Assembly: GCF_900156285.1 (NCBI RefSeq)
Contig: NZ_FTNC01000009.1
Location: 1 to 58,529, forward strand
From: Halanaerobium kushneri
GTDB taxonomy: Bacteria; Bacillota; Halanaerobiia; Halanaerobiales; Halanaerobiaceae
DNA: 58,529 nucleotides
Direction of reading: 5' to 3'
Positions 19,727 to 26,704 of this stretch are shown piece by piece. Positions within the stretch are counted from its first letter, which is position 1; the number at the start of each line of letters is the position of its first letter. Below the pieces are notes generated by a model. It worked only from the letters and a program-made list of their open reading frames with translations, did no database searches and had not been told where the DNA came from. Made by a program: the position numbers and the translations under genes.

Positions 19727-19946
19727 TTATTTTAAAACTGAGCATCAAAATATCAATCCAGAAAAAATTATTACAATAACTAAGACTCATAAAAGAACTT
19801 AGTACAGCTGTCTGAGCAAAGAAACCTCCTGTTTCTAGCTCAGCTCAGAGCGTCCGTGCTCTTCGGCTGCCCTAAGCTCTTTTATTCATCAAGTTATAAT
19901 AAAATAATTTTTTAGTCACTCATTTTGATGCTCAGTTTTAAAATAA
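19727..19946. repeat. Foldback (MITE-like) element with 25-bp perfect terminal inverted repeats
   Basis: The ends 19727-19751 and 19922-19946 are perfect inverted repeats of 25 bp. Inside, AAAAAATTATT (19762-19772) pairs with 19903-19913, and AAAAGAACTTAG with CTAAGCTCTTTT further in, so most of the 220 bp folds back on itself. The centre holds smaller hairpins (CTGAGC...GCTCAG around AGAAAC...GTTTCT, and GAGC...GCTC). No ORF is present. No clear target duplication was seen. It occupies the rpsI-to-20126 gap; the remaining bases of that 473-nt gap hold the rpsI terminator and a second hairpin. Confidence 0.75.
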
Positions 19947-19971
19947 AATATTTAAATAGATTATAAAAAAG

Positions 19972-20009
19972 TAAAAAAACATGCCTTCGGGTCTTAGGTG
20001 TTTTTTTAT
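19972..20009. terminator. Possible bidirectional hairpin terminator
   Basis: A run of A leading into ACA..CCT pairs with AGG..TGT followed by a run of T (about 19973-20007), with a 9-nt loop and a 2-nt bulge. A/U tails on both sides would allow action on either strand. The inner stem is short, so this is a moderate call. Confidence 0.5.
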
Positions 20010-20125
20010 CAGTTGATTTGTTGTATAATATATTATAGAGAAATTAGTTCTAAAGTTTAATTTTTCAAAAGAACATTAAACTTTAACTGTATTTGTTGAA
20101 TGCTTATAAACCGGAGGTGAAATTT

Positions 20126-20959
20126 ATGGGAGTTAAATGTGCTGCTCTGTTGCCCCATCCACCGATTGTGATCGAAGAAATTGGCGGGAGGGAGTTAAAA
20201 AAGGCAGAGAAGACTGTTCAGGGTTTTAAAAAGACGGCTGCAGAAATAGCAGAATTTAAAAATGAACTTGATTTAATTGTTTTTATTACTCCCCATGGGC
20301 CAGTTTTTCGTTCCACAGCTTCCTTAATAATTAAGGATCAGCTTGAAGGTGACTTTGGAGATTTTGGTTTTTCAAAGCTTAAATTTAAAGAAAAATCTGA
20401 CACTAATTTTGCTGAAAAATTGTTGGCAAATACCGGAGAAAAAAATCTGGCATTACAGGCACTTAGAAAAGATGACTTAGTGAATTATGGAATTGATCAG
20501 GAACTGGATCATGGGATTATGGTACCTTTAAATTATTTAGAAAAATCAGGGATTAAAAAACCTTTACTTCCAATATCTATTGGCTTTATCTCCTATCAGG
20601 AACTTTATAAAATAGGTAAGGAAATCGCAAGAACGGCAGCTGAGCTGGATTATAAAATTGCTGTCATTGCCAGTGGTGATCTATCACATCGTTTAAAGAA
20701 AGGAGCTCCTGCCGGCTATAATTCTGAAGCACACATTTTTGATGAGAAACTGATTGAATATTTTAAAGCAAAGGATTTTGATTCTATCTTAAATTTTGAT
20801 CAAAAGCTGGTTGAAAAAGCTGGAGAATGTGGTTTGCGGCCAATTGTAACTATGTTGGGAGCACTTAATAATTTGGAGGTTGAGCTTAAAGTTAATTCCT
20901 ACGAAGGACCTTTTGGTGTCGGTTATGGAACTATTTTTATCAAAGCAGAATCAATATAA
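20126..20959 (+). CDS. amrB: AmmeMemoRadiSam system protein B (MEMO1 family)
   Basis: The 277-residue protein belongs to the MEMO1 family, related to class III extradiol dioxygenases. Family features include ALLPHPPIVI at the start, TPHGPVF, the DHGIMVPLNYL stretch and VIASGDLSHRL. The ATG at 20126 follows CGGAGGTGA. The next two genes are AMMECR1 and a radical SAM protein, the full AmmeMemoRadiSam set. The reaction of the system is not established. Confidence 0.88.
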   Translation: MGVKCAALLPHPPIVIEEIGGRELKKAEKTVQGFKKTAAEIAEFKNELDLIVFITPHGPVFRSTASLIIKDQLEGDFGDFGFSKLKFKEKSDTNFAEKLLANTGEKNLALQALRKDDLVNYGIDQELDHGIMVPLNYLEKSGIKKPLLPISIGFISYQELYKIGKEIARTAAELDYKIAVIASGDLSHRLKKGAPAGYNSEAHIFDEKLIEYFKAKDFDSILNFDQKLVEKAGECGLRPIVTMLGALNNLEVELKVNSYEGPFGVGYGTIFIKAESI

Positions 20960-20989
20960 ATTATTTTTAATTAGTAGTGAGGAGTGATT

Positions 20990-21520
20990 ATGATGAAAGA
21001 AGCTAAGTTTATTACTGATTTAGCCAGAAGAGCAGTTGAAGAATACATTGTTTCAGGTAAAGAAACGGAATTTGAAGAAACTGAGCTGCCAGAAATTTTA
21101 AAAAAAGAAGCAGGAGTATTTGTAACATTAAAGAAAAATGGTAAGTTAAGGGGCTGTATGGGAACTTTTAGACCTGTACAGAAAAATGCAGCTTATGAAA
21201 TTATCAGTAATGCTATGACAGCTGCTGAAAATGATCCTCGTTTTCCAGAAGTAAAAAAAGAGGAGTTAAATGAGATTTCAATTTCTGTAGATATTTTATC
21301 TGAGCCGGAAAGAGTGAGAGATAAGTCTGAACTTGATCCTAAAAAATATGGTATATTGGTTAAAGGTGGTCATCAAACAGGTCTTTTATTACCTGATTTA
21401 GAAGGGATTAAAACAGCTGAGAAACAGCTGAATATTGCCAAAAGAAAGGCTGGATTAAGGGAAGATGCTGAGGTAGAGATTTACCGTTTTACTGTAAGCA
21501 GGTTTGATGAAAATGACTGA
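20990..21520 (+). CDS. amrA: AmmeMemoRadiSam system protein A (AMMECR1 domain)
   Basis: This 176-residue AMMECR1-domain protein carries the family's invariant segment LRGCMGTFRP (about residues 56-65). Two adjacent ATG codons (20990 and 20993) follow GAGGAG; either may be used. AMMECR1 has a nucleic-acid- or substrate-binding fold of unknown role. The 3' end overlaps the next gene by 8-14 nt, indicating coupling. Confidence 0.9.
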   Translation: MMKEAKFITDLARRAVEEYIVSGKETEFEETELPEILKKEAGVFVTLKKNGKLRGCMGTFRPVQKNAAYEIISNAMTAAENDPRFPEVKKEELNEISISVDILSEPERVRDKSELDPKKYGILVKGGHQTGLLLPDLEGIKTAEKQLNIAKRKAGLREDAEVEIYRFTVSRFDEND

Positions 21521-22502
21521 ACTTTACCCGGCACAGTTTTATCAGCGGACGGATAAAGGAATTGTTAAATGTGATCTCTGTCCTCATAATTGTCGGATTT
21601 CCAGTAATAAAACTGGAATATGTCAGGTTAGAAAAAATATTAAGGGAAAATTATATTCATTAAATTATGGCCAGGTATCTTCTCTGGGGATTGATCCTGT
21701 CGAAAAGAAACCACTTTATCATTTTCATCCGCAAAAAAGAGTGCTTTCTCTTGGCAGCTGGGGCTGTAACATGAGCTGTACCTTCTGTCAGAACTGGCAG
21801 ATTAGTCAGCAGAAACCGGAATTGAGAGAATTTAAACCTGACGAGATTGTTGAAACTGCTCTTAAAAAAGATATTGGTTTAATTGCCTATACCTATTCAG
21901 AACCTACAGTTTTTTATGAATATATGCTTGAGACAGCTAAAATTGCGTCTGAGAAGGGTTTGAAAAATATTCTGGTTAGTAATGGTTTTATTAATCAAAA
22001 ACCTTTAGAAAAGCTTATTCCATTCTTAGATGCAGCAAATATTGATTTAAAAGCATTTAATCAGAATTTTTATCAAAAAGAGTGTGGTGGGTCATTAGAG
22101 CCGGTAAAAAGAACAATTGAAATACTTGCTCACGAAGTACATCTGGAAATAACAAATCTAATTATTACTGAATTAAATGATAATCTGAGCGAGATAGAAG
22201 AACTTTTTAAATGGCTGGCTCAAATTAATAGACAAATACCTCTTCATTTGAGCAGGTATCATCCAGCTTATAAATTAAATAAACCTCCTACAGATTTAGA
22301 AATAATGAAAAAAGCCTATCATTTAGCCAAAAAGCATCTGGACCATGTTTATTTAGGAAATGCAATTATAGAAAATACTGCTGATACTTACTGTAATAAA
22401 TGTGGAGAGAAGTTAATTAAGAGAAAAGCTTATCAGGTAAAAAATATGCTTGAAAATAATAAATGTCCTGAATGTGGTACAGAATTATATGGTGAATTTT
22501 AA
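21507..22502 (+). CDS. amrS: AmmeMemoRadiSam radical SAM protein (AmrS)
   Basis: The 331-residue protein has a C-x3-C-x2-C cluster (CNMSCTFC) that binds [4Fe-4S] and SAM. An N-terminal Cys group (CDLCPHNC ... C) and a C-terminal zinc ribbon (CNKCGEKL ... CPECGTEL) flank the core. It resembles pyruvate-formate-lyase activating enzymes. The start is at 21507 or 21513, both inside the end of amrA. It is the third member of this operon. Confidence 0.9.
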   Translation: MKMTELYPAQFYQRTDKGIVKCDLCPHNCRISSNKTGICQVRKNIKGKLYSLNYGQVSSLGIDPVEKKPLYHFHPQKRVLSLGSWGCNMSCTFCQNWQISQQKPELREFKPDEIVETALKKDIGLIAYTYSEPTVFYEYMLETAKIASEKGLKNILVSNGFINQKPLEKLIPFLDAANIDLKAFNQNFYQKECGGSLEPVKRTIEILAHEVHLEITNLIITELNDNLSEIEELFKWLAQINRQIPLHLSRYHPAYKLNKPPTDLEIMKKAYHLAKKHLDHVYLGNAIIENTADTYCNKCGEKLIKRKAYQVKNMLENNKCPECGTELYGEF

Positions 22503-22630
22503 TTATGGAAATTTCGCTGCTGATTGACTATAAATTGGTAACTTTCTAAATTTTTTGCTGCTAATAAAAACGTACTAAAGCAAATGATAATTATCAAATA
22601 ATTTTAAATTTTGTTTTTTTATAAATTAGC

Positions 22631-22659
22631 TTGACAGCAATTATTAGTGCTGCTATACT
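22631..22659 (+). promoter_or_regulatory. Sigma-A promoter of the 53-residue zinc-ribbon gene
   Basis: TTGACA (22631-22636), a 17-nt spacer and TATACT (22654-22659) precede the small gene by about 50 nt. Confidence 0.8.
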
Positions 22660-22707
22660 CTAGTTAAGCTCATATAATACTATAAGACTAATAAGGAGGG
22701 CTTAATA

Positions 22708-22869
22708 ATGAGAAACAAAAATGTAAAATGTGATGTATGTGGAAGTCAGAACTGGTCTGGTGCACTCTATTGTGAAAAGTGTAGTGGAGACTTATATCAT
22801 AACCATAATGACGAAAAAATTGCAGCAAAGATTGATCAGGTAAATAAAATCTTTAAGCTGTGGGAGTAA
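22708..22869 (+). CDS. Small zinc-ribbon protein, 53 residues
   Basis: I do not recognise a named family. The ORF begins MRNKNVKCDVCGSQNW after an AAGGAGGG site and has two CxxC pairs (CDVC, CEKC) spaced 12 residues apart, a one-zinc ribbon. The rest is polar, with KIDQVNKIFKLWE at the end, a possible helix. It has its own near-consensus promoter and a strong terminator, so it is a monocistronic gene. The function is unknown. Confidence 0.85.
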   Translation: MRNKNVKCDVCGSQNWSGALYCEKCSGDLYHNHNDEKIAAKIDQVNKIFKLWE

Positions 22870-22891
22870 GTGTAAGTTAAATATGGAATTA

Positions 22892-22918
22892 AAAAGGTCG
22901 GCCGCTGGCCGGCCTTTT
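22892..22918. terminator. Bidirectional terminator between the zinc-ribbon gene and the convergent gene
   Basis: AAAAGG-T-CGGCC, a GCT loop, and GGCCG-G-CCTTTT form an 11-bp G/C-rich stem with A on one side and T on the other. It suits both the + strand gene ending at 22869 and the - strand gene ending at 22939. Confidence 0.88.
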
Positions 22919-22938
22919 GCGTTATTGAGAAAATTAAT

Positions 22939-23664
22939 TTAAATAATCACAAAATCGAAACCATAAATAAAAACTATGTAAAGTGTTAAAAAATAGCTGT
23001 AAAAAACAATTGGAGTAAATAAATTATAGTCACTTGTAATATAAAGATAGTTGCTTATGATTACCGAAAGAAAAATAATCATGATAAAACCCGGATTAAA
23101 TTCTAAAAACAGAACTGAAGCAAACAGACCACTAAAAATTACGGCAAAAAAACTAGGTAGATAAAGATTAAATAATGAAAATATTACTTTATTAAATAAA
23201 AATTGTTCAACACTGGCCGTAAACAGAAGGATAATAAAAACTAAAATTAAGAGAGGTAAATCACTATAGATAACTTTTAAAATATCTCCTTTTAACTGAA
23301 GAGGAAAAAAACTTCCTTTAACTTCAGGATTGTAACTAAGATTAATTAAAATTACTCCAGCTGTTAAAAGCATAAGGACAATAAATAGGGATTTAAAATT
23401 AATTTTTTTTCCGCTAAATTTAAAACCAAGGTCAGTAAAACTGAAGTCATAAAGCAGATTAAAATAACTATAGATTATAAATAAAAAGACAATATGAGAA
23501 AGGATATTAATAGCAAAAGCTAAAATTTCATTAATATAAATTAAAGAAGTAAAATCTTTTTCGATAATAAAGTAACTGCTCAGGGTTATTAAATACCAGG
23601 CAGCAATAACTATCAAAAAATCTTTGTAGTTAAGACGCTGATCGGAAAAGATGTTATTTTTCAA
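22939..23664 (-). CDS. CPBP-like intramembrane protein with degenerate active-site motifs
   Basis: The 241-residue protein is very hydrophobic, with about seven or eight membrane segments. The stretch SVEQFLFNKVIFSLF, the following FASVLFLEFNPG and FTPIVFYSYF resemble the three CPBP (CAAX protease/bacteriocin-processing) motifs. However, the EExxR and both His motifs are not intact, so protease activity is doubtful. A GGAGGTGA site decides for the TTG at 23664; the GTG at 23673 overlaps that site. This is the only convincing gene on the - strand. Confidence 0.7.
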   Translation of the reverse strand: MKNNIFSDQRLNYKDFLIVIAAWYLITLSSYFIIEKDFTSLIYINEILAFAINILSHIVFLFIIYSYFNLLYDFSFTDLGFKFSGKKINFKSLFIVLMLLTAGVILINLSYNPEVKGSFFPLQLKGDILKVIYSDLPLLILVFIILLFTASVEQFLFNKVIFSLFNLYLPSFFAVIFSGLFASVLFLEFNPGFIMIIFLSVIISNYLYITSDYNLFTPIVFYSYFLTLYIVFIYGFDFVII

Positions 23665-23799
23665 AAATATCACCTCCTCTCTACTAATTCTATTAAAAAT
23701 TGATGATTCCTTTAAAATATTAATTTTTTGTGTTGTTTTAAAAAATATGCAGGGTTTGGGCTGTCTTTTGCCGAATATTTAAAGTAAGAGGTGATAAAA

Positions 23800-24576
23800 T
23801 TGTCCTGGAAAGTTATAACTAGTTTATTAGACATCTTTATAATTGCTTTTATTATTTACTATTTACTTAATATTATCTCGGGCACAAGAGCGGTGCAGTT
23901 AATTAAAGGACTGGGCTTAATTTTTTTAGTTGCTTTATTTGCTCAGCTCCTGGAGCTGAATACTGTTAATTGGTTTTTAGACAGCTTTTTGACTATTATC
24001 ATGGTAGCACTGCCAATAGTTTTCCAGCCTGAATTAAGGAGAGCTCTGGAGCAAATTGGGCGTGGAGGGTTTCTTAAGGAACAGTTCTGGCAGAACTGGG
24101 GGCCAAAAGAAATTAATGAAATTGTAATGGCTACAGCCGAAATGTCAGAGCAAAAAACAGGAGCTTTAATTGTTATTTCACGTCGAGTTGGCCTGAAAAA
24201 TTATATAGAAACAGGAATAGAACTCGACTCCAGAATTAGTAAACAGTTATTATTCAGTATTTTTCAACATCAATCACCTCTACATGATGGAGCTGTAATA
24301 ATTGAAAATGGTACAGTTCAGGCAGCAAGCTGTTTTTTAAATCTTTCCACTCGTTCTGACATTAATCCGCGTTTGGGAACAAGACATCGAGCAGCGATTG
24401 GCATTACAGAGGAATCTGATGCTCTTGCAATAGTAGTTTCCGAAGAGACCGGTGTGATTTCAGTTGCAGAAGATGGCCAGCTAAGCCGTCATTTAGATAC
24501 AGCTGAACTGAGAGAAACTCTGGCTCACAGTTTTGAAAAATCTAAAGAAAAATCTTTTATGAGGAGGCATCTATAA
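23800..24576 (+). CDS. cdaA: Diadenylate cyclase CdaA
   Basis: The 258-residue enzyme makes cyclic di-AMP from two ATP. Three N-terminal membrane helices (about residues 10-80) precede a DAC domain with the DGA motif (LHDGAVII) and the RHR motif (GTRHRAAIG). The TTG at 23800 follows AGAGGTGA at optimal distance. The cdaA-ybbR-glmM order is the conserved c-di-AMP/cell-wall operon of Firmicutes. Confidence 0.95.
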   Translation: MSWKVITSLLDIFIIAFIIYYLLNIISGTRAVQLIKGLGLIFLVALFAQLLELNTVNWFLDSFLTIIMVALPIVFQPELRRALEQIGRGGFLKEQFWQNWGPKEINEIVMATAEMSEQKTGALIVISRRVGLKNYIETGIELDSRISKQLLFSIFQHQSPLHDGAVIIENGTVQAASCFLNLSTRSDINPRLGTRHRAAIGITEESDALAIVVSEETGVISVAEDGQLSRHLDTAELRETLAHSFEKSKEKSFMRRHL

Positions 24577-24966
24577 ATGTTTTCTCTAACTGAAAATCAA
24601 AAAAAATTAATTCTTGCGTTTTTTATAGCAGTTTTACTCTGGGGTTATGCTAATAATCAAACGGCTAATGTTTTTAATTATGGAGAAGAGCAGGCAGCTT
24701 CCTTTTTGCTGGATATTGAAGTCAGGAACTTACCGGAAAATTATCAACTGGAGTCAATGTCAGTGGAAAGAGCAGTAGTTAGAGTTGATTATGTTTCTTA
24801 TTTTTCTAAAATTAACAGATCAGATATTAGAGCCTATGTTGATTTACGCAATGTTGACCCGGGAGATAATATGAAAATAGTTGAAATTGAATTACCAAGT
24901 TCCGCCAGATTGCTCGGAGTAGATCCGGGTTATATACTGGTTAAAGTCAGTAAGAAAGAAGAGTAA
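24577..24966 (+). CDS. CdaR/YbbR-like protein with a single YbbR domain
   Basis: The 129-residue protein has one N-terminal membrane anchor (LILAFFIAVLLWGYA, about 11-25) and one YbbR-like domain after it. CdaR, which regulates CdaA, usually carries three or four such domains; this one is far shorter. There is no frameshift or remnant after the stop before glmM, so it looks like a genuine short form. Position between cdaA and glmM supports the call. Confidence 0.8.
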   Translation: MFSLTENQKKLILAFFIAVLLWGYANNQTANVFNYGEEQAASFLLDIEVRNLPENYQLESMSVERAVVRVDYVSYFSKINRSDIRAYVDLRNVDPGDNMKIVEIELPSSARLLGVDPGYILVKVSKKEE

Positions 24967-25029
24967 AAGATTAGTCCAATATTTTGGTTTGTAAATTTAT
25001 TTGATAATATTTAAACTGAGGTGGGTATT

Positions 25030-26382
25030 TTGGAAAAAAAGTTATTTGGTACTGATGGTGTACGTGGGGTGGCCAATCATGAATTAAAAGGGGAACTTGC
25101 TTTTAAACTGGGAAGAATTGGAGGTTATTATTTAAGCAGAAATTCTGAGCAGGAAAAACCGGTGGTGGTAATCGGTAAAGATACAAGGCTGTCTGGTGAT
25201 ATGCTGGAGGCAGCATTAATGGCAGGTTTGACTTCAGTTGGGATTGATGTTTATAGATTAGGAATAATTCCAACACCCGGGGTTTGTTATTTAAGCAGGA
25301 CTAAAGAAGTAGCAGGTGGAATTATGATTTCAGCCTCTCATAATCCAACAGCAGACAATGGAATTAAATTTTTTGATGGAGAAGGGATCAAATTAAGTGA
25401 TCAGGCCGAACTGGAGATTGAAGAATTAATTTTTAATGATCATTCAGAAGAATTACCATATCCAATTGATAAAGAAATTGGTCTTGTGGAAGAAAAATAC
25501 AGCTGGATTGATGAATATATTAGTTTTGTAATTGAAAGCTCAGATCAAAAATTAAATGGTTTAAAAGTAGTAATTGACTGTGCAAATGGAGCTGCTTATC
25601 AGGCCTCTCCTGCAGTATTTGAGGAACTAGGTGCGGAAGTTGTTGTAATTAATAATCATCCTAATGGCGAAGAAATTAATGTTAACTGTGGTTCCACTGC
25701 TCCTGGACTGGCAGCAGAAAAGGTGATTGAGACAGGAGCAGATCTGGGGATAGCTCATGATGGTGATGCAGATCGAGTAATTTTAATTGATGAAAACGGA
25801 GAAATTGTAGAAGGAGACAATATTATGGCTGTTGCTGCCAGGGACATGATAACCGAAAATAAATTGAATAAAAAGACTGTAGTAACCACTAAGTACAGCA
25901 ATCTGGGCTTAAAAGAGAGTCTGGCTGAAGTTGGAGCTGAACTGGTAATAACCAAAAATGGAGACCGTTACGTGCTGGCAGAAATGCTGAAAAATGACTA
26001 TAAACTTGGTGGCGAAAAATCAGGTCATATTATTTTTAGTGAATATAATACAACAGGTGATGGAATTTTAACTGCAGTTAAAATTGCTTCTATTATTAAG
26101 AAAAAAGAAAAGTCACTTTCTGAGTTAAAAGAAGTGATGAGCTACTGGCCACAGCTGCTGGCAAATGTGGAAGTAAATCAGAAAGAAGGCTGGGAACAGA
26201 ATTCCAAAATTACTGCAGAAATTAAAGCAGCCAAAAATGAAATAGGAAGCTCAGGTCGAGTTTTTGTTCGTGCTTCTGGAACCGAACCGCTGATTCGAGT
26301 AATGTTGGAAGGTAAAGAAGAGGAGCTTTTAAATAAGTGGGAGTTCAGGCTAAAAGAGTTAATTAGAGAAGAATTGAATTAA
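25030..26382 (+). CDS. glmM: Phosphoglucosamine mutase
   Basis: The 450-residue enzyme converts glucosamine-6-P to glucosamine-1-P for peptidoglycan. The N-terminus (KLFGTDGVRG), the catalytic phosphoserine loop ISASHNPTADNGIKFF (near residue 100), the metal-binding DGDADR and the FVRASGTEPLIRVM phosphate site are intact. The TTG at 25030 follows GAGGTGGG. In Firmicutes GlmM can inhibit CdaA; its gene is adjacent here. Confidence 0.96.
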   Translation: MEKKLFGTDGVRGVANHELKGELAFKLGRIGGYYLSRNSEQEKPVVVIGKDTRLSGDMLEAALMAGLTSVGIDVYRLGIIPTPGVCYLSRTKEVAGGIMISASHNPTADNGIKFFDGEGIKLSDQAELEIEELIFNDHSEELPYPIDKEIGLVEEKYSWIDEYISFVIESSDQKLNGLKVVIDCANGAAYQASPAVFEELGAEVVVINNHPNGEEINVNCGSTAPGLAAEKVIETGADLGIAHDGDADRVILIDENGEIVEGDNIMAVAARDMITENKLNKKTVVTTKYSNLGLKESLAEVGAELVITKNGDRYVLAEMLKNDYKLGGEKSGHIIFSEYNTTGDGILTAVKIASIIKKKEKSLSELKEVMSYWPQLLANVEVNQKEGWEQNSKITAEIKAAKNEIGSSGRVFVRASGTEPLIRVMLEGKEEELLNKWEFRLKELIREELN

Positions 26383-26474
26383 AAATTTGCTATTTATAGT
26401 AATTTATAATAGAATTAAATTTGTCTTTATTGGTATTTGTGCAATTTTATTTGCCAAATTGCTAAAAGTAATAA

Positions 26475-26518
26475 GGGGGGTGATTTAAAAGTTGAGAGAG
26501 AAAAGCGCCAGAACCTGA
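26475..26518 (+). other. Possible 8-codon upstream ORF overlapping the glmS ribozyme cleavage site
   Basis: GGGGGGTGA (26475-26483) lies 8 nt before TTG at 26492, which opens an eight-codon frame (MREKSART) ending at TGA 26516-26518. Its codons cross the predicted ribozyme cleavage site (26504/26505). This arrangement could be chance, as the purine-rich sequence may have other uses. Confidence 0.3.
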
Positions 26519-26656
26519 TTGCAACGGGATTTTAATCAGGTGGACGAGGAAGAAGGTTATCGAAATTTCGGCGGATGCCTTCAGGCAGTGGCTGTTCTGC
26601 CTAAATTTTATTTCTTAAAATCAGCGGGTAATTGCTGAGACAAAGGGGATAAATAG
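26494..26656 (+). ncRNA. glmS ribozyme (GlcN6P-activated self-cleaving riboswitch)
   Basis: The conserved core AGCGCCAGAAC (26504-26514), the GGACGAGGAAGAAGGTTATCG segment, the TTCGGCGGATGCC pseudoknot region and the downstream hairpins are present in the order known for glmS ribozymes. Cleavage is expected between A26504 and G26505. It sits just upstream of glmS, which it should turn off when glucosamine-6-phosphate is high. The 3' border is approximate. Confidence 0.93.
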
Positions 26657-26704
26657 CAGCTGACAATTAAATATTAAAAAAACAAACGGAGGTTAAGATA
26701 ATAT

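Noticed and set aside
20013..20036. Promoter TTGATT...TATAAT before the MEMO1-like gene
   Set aside because: The elements are only a few bases apart and cannot be paired at 16-18 nt; no good alternative -35 was found.
22503..22630. Terminator or RNA in the gap after amrS
   Set aside because: The gap is AT-rich and no stable stem or conserved element was seen.
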